From a virus: 32,603 nt of DNA. The stretch lies in IMG/VR virus record IMGVR_UViG_3300013137_002972, positions 1 to 32,603 of that record. One strand, 5' to 3'. Positions 22,118 to 29,388 of this stretch are shown piece after piece. The position numbers were made by a program, and so were the translations under genes. The notes beneath the pieces were generated by a model that was not told the origin of the DNA, made no database searches, and was given only the letters and a program-made list of their open reading frames with translations. Position 1 is the stretch's first letter; every line of letters starts with the position of its first letter.

Positions 22118-23191
22118 ATGAAACACGGGAAGAAAGATATTCGTCTGGTGATGCTGATCTCGGATTCCGGAAAGCAGAATTTCTCTGGAGAGAATCTTCC
22201 TACGGAATTGCGGGTGCTGAAGTTTGGAGAGAACAATTCGACAAAGGGCATTATTCGCGTCGGCAGCAAAACGCGGTCCCTGCTTCCTCTCAACCAGAGA
22301 GACCTGGGCTTTGACCGCATCGCGATCGACTACGAACACAATACAGTGCCGGGAACCAGAGCATACAAGGAAAGTTCTGAACCCCGTCAGGTTGCCGCTC
22401 ACGGAGTGCCGCAAGTCAGGACCGATGGTCTCTGGCTCTGCAACATTGAATGGACTCCTTCCGGCAAAGTGAATGCCCGGAACTATATCGATCTCTCTCC
22501 GGCTCCATCGCTCGATGAGAATGGAGAGGTTGTATTTCTCCATTCCGTTGCTCTGTGTCAGCAGGGTGCCGTTGACGACCTTTATATTTTTTCCGTGGAC
22601 ATGAACAACTCAACATCAACATTGGAGACCGAAATCATGGACAAACTACTCGCAGCACTTCGCAAGGCATTCAACCTGGCAGACACCGCCGACGAGAACG
22701 CGATTGCCGCAGCGCTTACTGCGCCGGCAACATTCTCGGCAAAGCTCACCGACCTCGAAGGTAAAATCACAACCCTCACCGCTGCCATAGAAAAGGGTAA
22801 GACAGCGGACCCGGCGAAAGACGGCAAGGCCGATGATCTGACCGCCAAGATCACAACCCTGTCAACTGATCTCGCAGCGCTGAAGACCTCATTGACGGCA
22901 ATGCAGGCCGATGTTGAGAAGCGCGATCGCGACGCCCTGGTTGCCCAGGCATGCCGTGAAGGCAAGGTCATTCCGCTTTCGGCGGAAGATATCGCCAAGC
23001 AGCCTGTCAAGACGCTCAGCGAGATGATTTCGAAGTTGCCAGTGATGGTACCGGTGTCGCAGAGGACCCCGGAAAATGTCCAGCAGTTTTCCGTTGATGG
23101 CGCAGGCTGCCTGACAGAGGCCGACAAGGCCCTGGCCAGGAAGTACGGTTTCTCGGAGGAAGACGTTAAGAAGGCAAACGGTCTTAAGTAA
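22118..23191 (+). CDS. Mu gpI-like head maturation protease/scaffold
   Basis: 357 aa. The N-terminal half is the Mu I protease domain: DRIAIDYEHNTVPGTRAY with the ser/thr region, then NARNYIDLSPAP and FLHSVALCQQGAVDDLYIF, typical of the family. The C-terminal half (about 174-357) is Ala/Lys/Asp-rich coiled coil with ITTLTAAIEKGK repeats, then a conserved KYGFSEEDVKK end. In Mu this half is also made alone as the Z scaffold from an internal start. An in-frame ATG at 22637 with GGAGA upstream gives that start here. The ATG at 22118 has a weak site. Confidence 0.92.
   Translation: MKHGKKDIRLVMLISDSGKQNFSGENLPTELRVLKFGENNSTKGIIRVGSKTRSLLPLNQRDLGFDRIAIDYEHNTVPGTRAYKESSEPRQVAAHGVPQVRTDGLWLCNIEWTPSGKVNARNYIDLSPAPSLDENGEVVFLHSVALCQQGAVDDLYIFSVDMNNSTSTLETEIMDKLLAALRKAFNLADTADENAIAAALTAPATFSAKLTDLEGKITTLTAAIEKGKTADPAKDGKADDLTAKITTLSTDLAALKTSLTAMQADVEKRDRDALVAQACREGKVIPLSAEDIAKQPVKTLSEMISKLPVMVPVSQRTPENVQQFSVDGAGCLTEADKALARKYGFSEEDVKKANGLK
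22637..23191 (+). CDS. Nested scaffold protein (Mu Z-like, internal start)
   Basis: In-frame internal ATG at 22637 with GGAGA eight bases before it. Product 184 aa, the helical C-terminal half of the protease gene (MDKLLAALRKAF onward). Mu makes scaffold Z this way from gene I. The start is supported by sequence and by that precedent; expression is not proven. Confidence 0.65.
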   Translation: MDKLLAALRKAFNLADTADENAIAAALTAPATFSAKLTDLEGKITTLTAAIEKGKTADPAKDGKADDLTAKITTLSTDLAALKTSLTAMQADVEKRDRDALVAQACREGKVIPLSAEDIAKQPVKTLSEMISKLPVMVPVSQRTPENVQQFSVDGAGCLTEADKALARKYGFSEEDVKKANGLK

Positions 23192-23244
23192 GGAAAAACA
23201 ACCGCAGTTTAAACAGAATCAAACAGCACGAAGGAGAATCAAAT

Positions 23245-24075
23245 ATGAAGAATCGAATCAAAATATGGGCACTGACGGCTGGGATCGCGTTTCTGGTTTC
23301 CGCAGTTCTCATTCAGCCTCAGAACCTTTTCGCAACGGCCTGCTCGGCAGCGCGTAACACCCCTGAAAAGGACCCGCCCAAGGTTGTATCCCTCACGGTG
23401 GCCTCAAATGTCGTAATCTACGCCGGCTCGATCGTCTGCGTTAATTCAGCTGGCAAGGCAGTGCCTGGGGCCGATTCCTCCGGTTATGCTGTTGTGGGCA
23501 GGGCGGAGTCAACTGTTGACAACCGTACAGCAGTATATTCGGCCACTGCGAAAATCTCAGCGCGTAAAGGTGTCTTCCGCTGGGCCAATGCCGATGCAAT
23601 CACGATCGCTGATGTTGGCAAACTGGTATATGTGACGGACGATGCGACTGTAAACAAAACAGGCGGCGGCCAGAACATCATTGCCGGCACGGTATATGAC
23701 ATTGATTCCGATGGAGTCTGGGTTGATACCGGCAAGATCGGACCGAGCGGAGCAGCAACTCCAGCCAGCCTGGCAGTCTCGGGCAATAGCGCTCTCACGG
23801 GCACCCTGGCAGTTACGGGCGCGTCCACCCTCACCGGCAACACTTATGAGCATGGCACGCTTGTTGTCAATGACGCTGTCACCCATTCGAACGTCCTGAC
23901 ACAAGTTGGAGCGGCCACAATGAACAGCACGCTTGCAGTGCAGGGCACAACTACGCTGACGAACCTCACAGTTCACAGCGCGGCAGTTACCTTTACCGGG
24001 CTGCCGACGGCAACAAACGGACTGACCTCCGGTCAGATTTGGCTGAACAGCAATGTTCTCACAGTAATTCCTTAA
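23245..24075 (+). CDS. Secreted-type DUF2190-like capsid/fibre protein
   Basis: 276 aa with a clear N-terminal signal peptide (KNRIKIWALTAGIAFLVSAV, then an ATA cleavage region at about 30-33). Residues about 45-165 follow the DUF2190 (head decoration) pattern: VNSAGKAVPGADSSGYAVVGRAE, GVFRWANADAITIADVGKLVYVTDDATV, GTVYDIDSDGVWVDTG. Then come Ser/Thr/Gly/Leu-rich repeats (LAVSGNSALTGTLAVTGAST..., TLTNLTVHSAAV) and GLTSGQIWLNSNVLTV, typical of a fibre end. Start has AAGGAG upstream. It occupies the DUF2190 position between protease and major head genes. A signal peptide on a capsid-region protein is odd; it may mean surface display or a leader cleaved at assembly. Confidence 0.78.
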   Translation: MKNRIKIWALTAGIAFLVSAVLIQPQNLFATACSAARNTPEKDPPKVVSLTVASNVVIYAGSIVCVNSAGKAVPGADSSGYAVVGRAESTVDNRTAVYSATAKISARKGVFRWANADAITIADVGKLVYVTDDATVNKTGGGQNIIAGTVYDIDSDGVWVDTGKIGPSGAATPASLAVSGNSALTGTLAVTGASTLTGNTYEHGTLVVNDAVTHSNVLTQVGAATMNSTLAVQGTTTLTNLTVHSAAVTFTGLPTATNGLTSGQIWLNSNVLTVIP

Positions 24076-24119
24076 TTTCGAAACTCGCAGCAACAAAAAC
24101 CTAAACGGGAGAAAGAATC

Positions 24120-25007
24120 ATGGAAATCAGTAACGTAAATCTGCAGGCGCTCAGGAGAATGATCAACGTTGCATGGCAGAAGGGCCTTGAATGGAAACCG
24201 CCGGTTGATATCAGTTTCCTGTTCTCTGACTTCACCAGCGACGGCGCGAGTAACTTCTATCCCTGGATGGATTTTACTCCGAAGTACAGGGAATGGCTCG
24301 GCGATCGCGTGTTCAACAACATCTCTCTGCAGGCGTACGAAGTATTCAACCGTGACTTCGAAAAGAGTGAGCGCCTGAAGGCGACCGCTCTCAAGGACGA
24401 CCGCTTCTCGGTCTTCGTGAACATGATCGGAATGCACGGCTCTGCATGGAACCAGCAGCTTTATGATCTGGTCATCGAAGTAATCACCGGCAACCCGCTT
24501 TGCTACACGGGCAAGGCTCTCTTTGCCGACGACCACGCTTACGGCGAAAACACGATCGATAACCTGGTTACCGATGCCCTCTCGGTGACTTCCTACGAGG
24601 CAGCCTGGACTGGTGCCGGCAACTGGAAGTTTGCGAACGGCGTCCTGGTACGTCCGAACTGGACCCACTTGATTCACGGTCCGAAACTCCGGAACACGGC
24701 TTTCAACATTGTTGAGGCGAAGCAGGTCAGCGATGACAATGACAACCTCGTTGACAACCCGAACTTTGGCCGGTCCAAGCGGGTAGAGCTTCCGGACCTC
24801 GCCGGCACGTACGATGACTACTGGTGCCTGGTGGACGCCAGCCAGCCGATCCACGCGGTCGCGAGGCAGATCCGTGAGACGCCGAATCCGATCATGGACA
24901 ATGATCCGATACACGTCGAGCGCACGGGCAACTTTGACTGGATGAGTTCAGGCCGCGCTGCTGCAGCGCCCAGCTTCCCTCATCTGATCTACGGCGGCAG
25001 ACTGTAA
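24120..25007 (+). CDS. Major head protein (Mu gpT-like)
   Basis: 295 aa, the HK97-type capsid subunit of Mu phages. Sequence shows QKGLEWKPPVDISFLFSDFTSDGASNFYPWMDFTPKYREWLGDRVFNNISLQAYEV-type start (key words W, P, DF, WLG), then FADDHAYGENTIDNL and YDDYWCLVDASQPI, matching the gpT pattern (LFADxH and LxxxWYL). Strong GGGAG ribosome site. Codon use is the most uniform of the window, as expected for the most abundant protein. A long hairpin follows the gene. Confidence 0.93.
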   Translation: MEISNVNLQALRRMINVAWQKGLEWKPPVDISFLFSDFTSDGASNFYPWMDFTPKYREWLGDRVFNNISLQAYEVFNRDFEKSERLKATALKDDRFSVFVNMIGMHGSAWNQQLYDLVIEVITGNPLCYTGKALFADDHAYGENTIDNLVTDALSVTSYEAAWTGAGNWKFANGVLVRPNWTHLIHGPKLRNTAFNIVEAKQVSDDNDNLVDNPNFGRSKRVELPDLAGTYDDYWCLVDASQPIHAVARQIRETPNPIMDNDPIHVERTGNFDWMSSGRAAAAPSFPHLIYGGRL

Positions 25008-25034
25008 TTTCGAGTGCATGGTAATACGTTGCGA

Positions 25035-25072
25035 CCTTTCTCCTGTCCCAGGATAGATGGACAGGGGAAAGG
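25035..25072 (+). other. Long hairpin after the major head gene
   Basis: CCTTTCTCCTGTCC (25035-25048) pairs with GGACAGGGGAAAGG (25059-25072), 14 pairs with one T-G wobble, loop of ten bases. It lies 28 bases past the capsid stop, with no T-run after it. It may stabilise the capsid transcript's 3' end or act as a processing site before the next gene (RBS AAGGAGA at 25098-25104). Confidence 0.75.
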
Positions 25073-25108
25073 AAACAGCAAAGCGACTCTTAACTAAGGA
25101 GACAAAAC

Positions 25109-25363
25109 ATGGCTGAGAAAGTTGACATCAAGACATTGCTTGCCGGCGTCGTGCTGGTTCAGCGCGGCAAAGTGGTAACGACTCCTGGCGAGGATAACTA
25201 TGCGGTTCATCCTGCGCCCTCTTCCCCTCTGGCTTTGATGCCAGGGCAGGAAATTGTGAGACAGCTCAAGGTTGCTTTTCCGAAGGCTGTATTCACCTGG
25301 CGTGCCAGGCCGTTTGTGGCCAAAGCGGCTGCGGCTGAAGAGAAAAAAGAAGACAAGAAATAG
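25109..25363 (+). CDS. Small protein after the major head gene, unknown function
   Basis: 84 aa, AAGGAGA upstream. A beta-rich start (VDIKTLLAGVVLVQRGKVVTTPGEDNYAVH) ends with AVFTWRARPFV and a charged Lys/Glu/Asp-rich tail. I do not recognise a family. It sits between the major head and DUF1320 genes, where head-completion or decoration factors occur. An intrinsic terminator follows. Confidence 0.7.
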   Translation: MAEKVDIKTLLAGVVLVQRGKVVTTPGEDNYAVHPAPSSPLALMPGQEIVRQLKVAFPKAVFTWRARPFVAKAAAAEEKKEDKK

Positions 25364-25382
25364 TTTATTTTACTCCACACGG

Positions 25383-25433
25383 AGCCGCGGGTTGCCCAAC
25401 TGATACATGACGCTAGGTGGCCCGCGGCTTTTT
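25383..25433 (+). terminator. Intrinsic terminator abutting the DUF1320 start
   Basis: AGCCGCGGG (25383-25391) pairs with CCCGCGGCT (25421-25429), nine GC-rich pairs, followed directly by a run of five T (25429-25433). It is a classic rho-independent structure. The DUF1320 ATG begins four bases later, so this gene is read either from readthrough or from another promoter. Confidence 0.8.
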
Positions 25434-25436
25434 AAT

Positions 25437-25856
25437 ATGGCATACGTTGTACAGAGCGATCTTGAAGGGATGATCCCTTCTGACTTTCTTGTCCAGGCGC
25501 TGAATGACAGCGGCGAAGAAGGTGGCGATGCCGCCGGCTGGGAGAAGGTTGCCCAGGCTGTCCAGGATCAACTGGATGCCCTTCTAAGCGTATCCTACAG
25601 CGTACCGCTGGCTGAACCCTATCCTGCGCTGGTTAAACAGGCTGCAAAGGTCCTGGCAGCGTCCCTGTGCTACAAGCGCAGGGGTAAGACAGGCGACGGC
25701 AATCCCTGGGAAACCGAGGCCGGTAACTGGCTCAAACGTTTTGAGAAGATAGGCAATGGATCTGAACCGCTCATGCCTGATCAGGCGATCGGAGGCGGAT
25801 CCGTGATTTCCGAAGATTCCAAACTGCACAATTCAAACGGGGAGTTAATGATATGA
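25437..25856 (+). CDS. DUF1320 protein (Mu gp36-like)
   Basis: 139 aa, a head-tail connector or neck factor of Mu phages. It begins MAYVVQSDLEGMIPSDFLVQALNDSG and has QDQLDALLSVSYSVPLAEPYPALVKQAAKVLAASLCYKRRG, which match DUF1320. The ATG at 25437 is preferred over 25407 because the family begins AYVxxxDLE. No ribosome site is adjacent: the sequence before it is the terminator stem. AGGTGG (25415-25420) lies 16 bases upstream inside the hairpin region. Its C-terminus overlaps the next gene (ATGA). Confidence 0.88.
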   Translation: MAYVVQSDLEGMIPSDFLVQALNDSGEEGGDAAGWEKVAQAVQDQLDALLSVSYSVPLAEPYPALVKQAAKVLAASLCYKRRGKTGDGNPWETEAGNWLKRFEKIGNGSEPLMPDQAIGGGSVISEDSKLHNSNGELMI

Positions 25857-26050
25857 GCATAGCGATTAAATTCTTCAAGCATGGCAAGCCGGTGGAGGTC
25901 CCTGAGAAGGGCAGTTACTACGTTGCAGCAGTTCCTGCCGGCACAAACAAGGCTGAGGCCGCGAAGCAGCTCCGTAAAGAGTACAAGGGCAGCTATTTTG
26001 TGATCCGTGAAACCAAGGTCGAAGCCGGAACCGATAAAGCAAAATCATGA
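25853..26050 (+). CDS. Small protein, neck region (65 aa)
   Basis: 65-aa basic protein, start overlapping the DUF1320 stop as ATGA with GGGGAG before it. Reads IAIKFFKHGKPVEVPEKGSYYVAAVPAGTNKAEAAKQLRKEYKGSYFVIRE; a small beta-alpha fold. No family recognised. Coupled to the next gene by ATGA. Confidence 0.65.
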   Translation: MSIAIKFFKHGKPVEVPEKGSYYVAAVPAGTNKAEAAKQLRKEYKGSYFVIRETKVEAGTDKAKS

Positions 26051-26547
26051 GACTTGACGAAATACTTGAAGCGCTGCGAGCCGATCTCGAACCCTGGGTG
26101 AAGACCAAGAGAGGGCAGCTGTCCATTGCCCTGGACCCATGGAACGTCCTTGAGCTGCTGGTAAACGGTCCGCAAGGTTTCCAGGTTATACTCCATTGGG
26201 GCGGAGATGATGCCACAGGAGATCAGCCTGCCGAACCGCTTGCCGATAATACCCTGGAAGTCATAGTTGGCTATAACCTCGGCCTTAACGCCAGGCCGGA
26301 TCTTGCTCTTGTAAAGAATCTTCCGGAGCGGCCCAGCTTGCTGAAACTTGTCAACGATGTTCGCGCCAGGGTTCTTTCCTACGTTTTTCCGCCGGACGTT
26401 ACCATGCAGACGCCGGAATATGCTGGCTGTAAACCTGTAACCCTGCCGGAAGGCATTCCCCTGGCTGCGTACAAGTTCCAGGTGAAATTGACCGCGCTGG
26501 TCGAGCGTGACGAACAATTGAGAGGTTCTGTTGAAACTGAAAATTAA
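26047..26547 (+). CDS. Tail completion / gp37-position protein
   Basis: 166 aa with a helix at the start, then PWNVLELLVNGPQGFQVILHWGGDD and VGYNLGLNARPDLAL followed by SLLKLVNDVRARVLSYVFPP. Position after DUF1320 corresponds to Mu gp37, and the mixed alpha/beta layout fits tail-terminator or tail-completion folds. Sequence similarity cannot be confirmed by eye. Start overlaps the previous stop (ATGA). Confidence 0.6.
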   Translation: MRLDEILEALRADLEPWVKTKRGQLSIALDPWNVLELLVNGPQGFQVILHWGGDDATGDQPAEPLADNTLEVIVGYNLGLNARPDLALVKNLPERPSLLKLVNDVRARVLSYVFPPDVTMQTPEYAGCKPVTLPEGIPLAAYKFQVKLTALVERDEQLRGSVETEN

Positions 26548-26568
26548 GACGCGATCGGAGGAATAATC

Positions 26569-26919
26569 ATGACAACGAATGCATTGATAAAAGGCAGACA
26601 GGCGATTTGGGGGCTCACTCCCGAGGCAGGCGATACGTTTGCCGCAGGTATAATCGTCAACCAGACGAAGGATATTAATGGCGATACCGACTTTATCCTG
26701 GACGGCCAGGGCTTTGTGATCGCCGAGGTCTTTTTCAACGACAAGAACGAATGCGATATAAACATCATCTGCGAGTCGGAGACAGCCGAGCCGGAGCGCG
26801 GTGATGACATGCAGATTGTCGGGATCGACTGCATTGCCCAGACCTGCCAGGTTAAGTGGGATCAGAAGGGCTGGAAGATGCTGAACGTTAAAGCCACAAA
26901 GTTTGTGAACCTGGTTTAA
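26569..26919 (+). CDS. Candidate tail tube protein
   Basis: 116 aa with strong GGAGG site. Beta-rich, with KDINGDTDFILDGQGFVIAEVFFNDKNECDINIICES, a pattern like a small tail-tube beta-barrel (Mu gpM is 118 aa). No sheath gene precedes it. It lies upstream of the tail chaperone and tape measure, where tube genes sit. Function inferred from size and position. Confidence 0.55.
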   Translation: MTTNALIKGRQAIWGLTPEAGDTFAAGIIVNQTKDINGDTDFILDGQGFVIAEVFFNDKNECDINIICESETAEPERGDDMQIVGIDCIAQTCQVKWDQKGWKMLNVKATKFVNLV

Positions 26920-26941
26920 CCTGGAGCGAAAGGATTCGACC

Positions 26942-27376
26942 ATGAAAACACTCACGAAAAAACTTCTGGTTTCAGGGCTTACCGCAATCGCGGTTATCCT
27001 GGCTGTGGCTCGGGCCGATTCCGTTGACCCCGCGACAATTACCTGCACGAATAACCGGAATGACACGCTGACCTATCTTTCCGATGCGATCTATTTCAAG
27101 GGCGCAAGTCTGCTTTGGACGAACTGCTCTCTGCAGACGACCGGGACTGTTGCCCAGGGATTGAGCGGTGTTACGATACAGATGAAGTGGGGCTCGGCTT
27201 CTTCGAACGTGACTTTCTCGCCGGTTGTCACAAGCACCAATCTGGGGAAATGGTCGCTCAATATGACTGTTCCGACAAACTGGGATCAGCCGGCAATCCA
27301 GATCAAAATCACCGACGCCCAGACCAACAGCTTCATTTATCCCTGGCGGTTGATTCACGTCAAAGACGCAATGTAA
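26942..27376 (+). CDS. Secreted-type protein in the tail module
   Basis: 144 aa. A typical signal peptide (KTLTKKLLVSGLTAIAVILA, then VARA-DS cleavage) is followed by a beta-sandwich-like body with TITCTNNRNDTLTYLSDAIYFKGASLLWTNCSLQTT and VTIQMKWGSASSNVTFSPVV. AAAGGA precedes the ATG. A secreted protein between tube and chaperone genes is unexpected; it may be exposed on host surface or on the virion. The pattern of an N-terminal leader repeats that of the DUF2190-like gene. Unknown family. Confidence 0.65.
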   Translation: MKTLTKKLLVSGLTAIAVILAVARADSVDPATITCTNNRNDTLTYLSDAIYFKGASLLWTNCSLQTTGTVAQGLSGVTIQMKWGSASSNVTFSPVVTSTNLGKWSLNMTVPTNWDQPAIQIKITDAQTNSFIYPWRLIHVKDAM

Positions 27377-27393
27377 GCGAGAAGGAGTTCTCC

Positions 27394-27831
27394 ATGTCCA
27401 GGCAACCTAAAAAAGTCGTCGAAGCCTTTACAGCCACAGGTATTCAGATCGGCAAACTTCATCTTCATGAGTTTACTGCCGCAACGCTGCTTATAATGCA
27501 GAAGATCAATAGTCCGCTTATCGGGACCGATAAGAGCAAAATGACTGATATGGATATTCTTAATTTGGTCTTCATCCTAGCCCATCCAGCACAAGAATCG
27601 TACAGGCTTCTCGTTGGCGGGAAAATAGTTTTTGAGGAAGCCGTGATTAAATTCGCAGATGAAATCTCGATTAAGGATATACAAAGCGTGGGTAGCGCAA
27701 TAAACAAACTTTTTGAACGTGCGATGTCAACAGCTCCAGGATCCTCTTCTACTGAAAAAAAACGGCAGCGACCCCTTCGCCGCGATCCCGCGAAGAGGAA
27801 GCGGCCTCGGCTGGCTCCTGACGCTGATTGA
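27394..27831 (+). CDS. Tail assembly chaperone, short form (Mu gp41-like)
   Basis: 145 aa, AAGGAG before the ATG. It reads PKKVVEAFTATGIQIGKLHLHEFTAATLLIMQKINSPLI...ILNLVFILAHPAQES, a tail-chaperone-like helical protein. The last 22 residues after the A8 run are basic and low in structure, as expected if the real protein continues in another frame. Position before the tape measure supports the role. Confidence 0.75.
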   Translation: MSRQPKKVVEAFTATGIQIGKLHLHEFTAATLLIMQKINSPLIGTDKSKMTDMDILNLVFILAHPAQESYRLLVGGKIVFEEAVIKFADEISIKDIQSVGSAINKLFERAMSTAPGSSSTEKKRQRPLRRDPAKRKRPRLAPDAD

Positions 27832-28081
27832 CTGCCTGGCTTCAGAATACAAATGGAGCCTGGAATATGTTTGCGAGCAGCTTCCGCTTTGCCAGGCATT
27901 CGCATTATATCGAGCAGTGGTTGTGAGGTATGACACAGATGGTTTGAATGGGCCGTCGTTCGAAGAGGAAGACATGCTGGAAAATATGATCGCGGTCCGG
28001 AAAGAACTCAGGAAGTTCCGCAGAGAGTTTAAACGGAAGTGGAAAAAGGACAGGGCTAAAAGGACACAGGTGCGACAATGA
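27713..28081 (+). CDS. Tail chaperone frameshift extension (T domain)
   Basis: Open frame of 122 codons in the +1/-2 frame, with TTG as its only upstream start and no ribosome site. It reads NGSDPFAAIPRRGSGLGWLL, then WSLEYVCEQLPLCQAFALYRAV and FEEEDMLENMIAVRKELRKF, the layout of a GT-type extension (SxEYxxxxLPLCQAxAL). It is probably made only by frameshift at 27755-27762, giving a fusion of about 229 aa. Ends with ATGA overlap to the tape measure. Confidence 0.7.
   Translation: MNVRCQQLQDPLLLKKNGSDPFAAIPRRGSGLGWLLTLIDCLASEYKWSLEYVCEQLPLCQAFALYRAVVVRYDTDGLNGPSFEEEDMLENMIAVRKELRKFRREFKRKWKKDRAKRTQVRQ
27754..27763 (+). promoter_or_regulatory. Candidate programmed frameshift site (GAAAAAAAAC)
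   Basis: Codons GAA-AAA-AAA-C in the chaperone frame contain eight A (27755-27762). A -2 (or +1) shift joins the short form to the overlapping downstream frame; a -1 shift meets a stop within about 60 bases. Mu itself is reported to use a -2 shift for the matching gene pair. Confidence 0.65.
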
Positions 28082-29388
28082 GCGATATGATGCTGCAGGC
28101 GATAATGAAGCTCGACACCGACCAGGCCCAGAAGTCGCTTGGCGGACTCCACGACAAGTTTGCCTCCACGATGAAGAAGATGATCGGCATCGCCGCCGGT
28201 GCTTTCGCAATCAATAAGTTGATTTCCAGCGGCATGAATGTTGTCGAAATGGGAGCGAAACTTTCCGAGCTGTCCACACGGACCGGGGTTACCGTTCAGG
28301 ATCTCACAGTTCTTCGAGAAGCGTTCGAGACAACAGGTGTCGGGGCAGACGAAGGGACAAGCGCCATCGGAAAGATGCAAAGGGCATTAGGAGGAATCAG
28401 CGAAGATGGCTTGCCTACAAATAAGACCTTCGAAAAACTTGGTCTAAATATGGAGGAATTAAAGAAAGCAAGGCCAGAAGAAGCCTTGAATAAAATTGGG
28501 GATGCTATTTCCGAGTTCGGCGATATAAATGAGCGTGCTTCTCTCGCTTGTAACATTTTCGGAAAAACGGGCCAGACCATGCTGCAATATTTTGATGAAA
28601 CCGGCGCAATCGAAAAGGTCAAGAAAAGCATGGGTGACCTGCCTGATATCATGCAGAAGAACGCCGGACTTTTTCGCGAGATATCAGATAACCTGCAACT
28701 AATTAAGCACAAAGGTGCGGGTTTCTTTGCGGGCATTATGGAAGGTCTTGCGCCCGCGATAAAGAAAATGACCGATTACCTTGATTCGATCGATTTATCG
28801 GGCAAGGGCCGCAGTATTGGTCAATTCTTTGGGACGGTTATAGAGGCGTTTAATCAAGGGAAGCTAGGCGAATTGATCGGACTCAGCCTGCAGGTTGGTT
28901 TGGGAAAAGCTCTTCAGTGGTTCTTCGAAGCGTTCATAAAACTCATCGGAATAATTGCCACCGGGTTGGGCAGGATGCTGAAAGCAGCCTTGACGTTCAA
29001 AGACACCGATGAAGTTGTAAAGAACATGACCGAAGAAGCCAAGAAAAGCAGCGGCATGGGATCTGAAGTAAAGACTGCAAGTGAAAAGCTGACAGAATTA
29101 TGGGGCGGATTAAGAGAAGCTGCGCAGAAAAAGGCCGAAGAATTGCAAACTCAAAGCAACGAAAGACGTGTGTATGGCGATAAATCTCTCGGCGGAACAC
29201 CGGTCTTAAAAACTGGATTTGATATTGCATCAGACCGGCTTTCAAAGATCGGCGGTTTTGTGGGCGGCGGCGGTCCCCAGCTCGATTATTCCAAGCGGAC
29301 TGCTTCTGCTACCGAACGTGCCGCGAAATATCTGCATAAACTTGCGAACACAAACACTCACGTATCGGCAATGCAATGGGCGGATTAA
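28078..29388 (+). CDS. Tail tape measure protein (short)
   Basis: 436 aa. Begins AIMKLDTDQAQKSLGGLHDKF, with an Ala/Gly-rich membrane-like stretch (about 35-60, IGIAAGAFAINKLISSGMNV), then VGADEGTSAIGKMQRALGGISEDG and ASLACNIFGKTGQTMLQ, which match tape measure N-termini. A hydrophobic segment near 270-300 and a helical tail follow. The length is at the low end for tape measures, implying a short tail. Start overlaps the chaperone stop as ATGA. Confidence 0.85.
   Translation: MSDMMLQAIMKLDTDQAQKSLGGLHDKFASTMKKMIGIAAGAFAINKLISSGMNVVEMGAKLSELSTRTGVTVQDLTVLREAFETTGVGADEGTSAIGKMQRALGGISEDGLPTNKTFEKLGLNMEELKKARPEEALNKIGDAISEFGDINERASLACNIFGKTGQTMLQYFDETGAIEKVKKSMGDLPDIMQKNAGLFREISDNLQLIKHKGAGFFAGIMEGLAPAIKKMTDYLDSIDLSGKGRSIGQFFGTVIEAFNQGKLGELIGLSLQVGLGKALQWFFEAFIKLIGIIATGLGRMLKAALTFKDTDEVVKNMTEEAKKSSGMGSEVKTASEKLTELWGGLREAAQKKAEELQTQSNERRVYGDKSLGGTPVLKTGFDIASDRLSKIGGFVGGGGPQLDYSKRTASATERAAKYLHKLANTNTHVSAMQWAD

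Noticed and set aside
24072-24914. 280-codon minus-strand frame opposite the major head gene
   Set aside because: Antisense to the conserved gpT gene; Val/Arg-rich artefact.
25993-27066. 357-codon minus-strand frame opposite neck/tail genes
   Set aside because: Runs across four well-supported rightward genes with good ribosome sites; no start signal or recognisable motif.
27757-27763. Classic -1 heptamer AAAAAAC in the tail chaperone
   Set aside because: Its codon phase does not match the A-AAA-AAC requirement in the chaperone frame, and the -1 frame meets a TGA shortly after; only the -2/+1 frame remains open.
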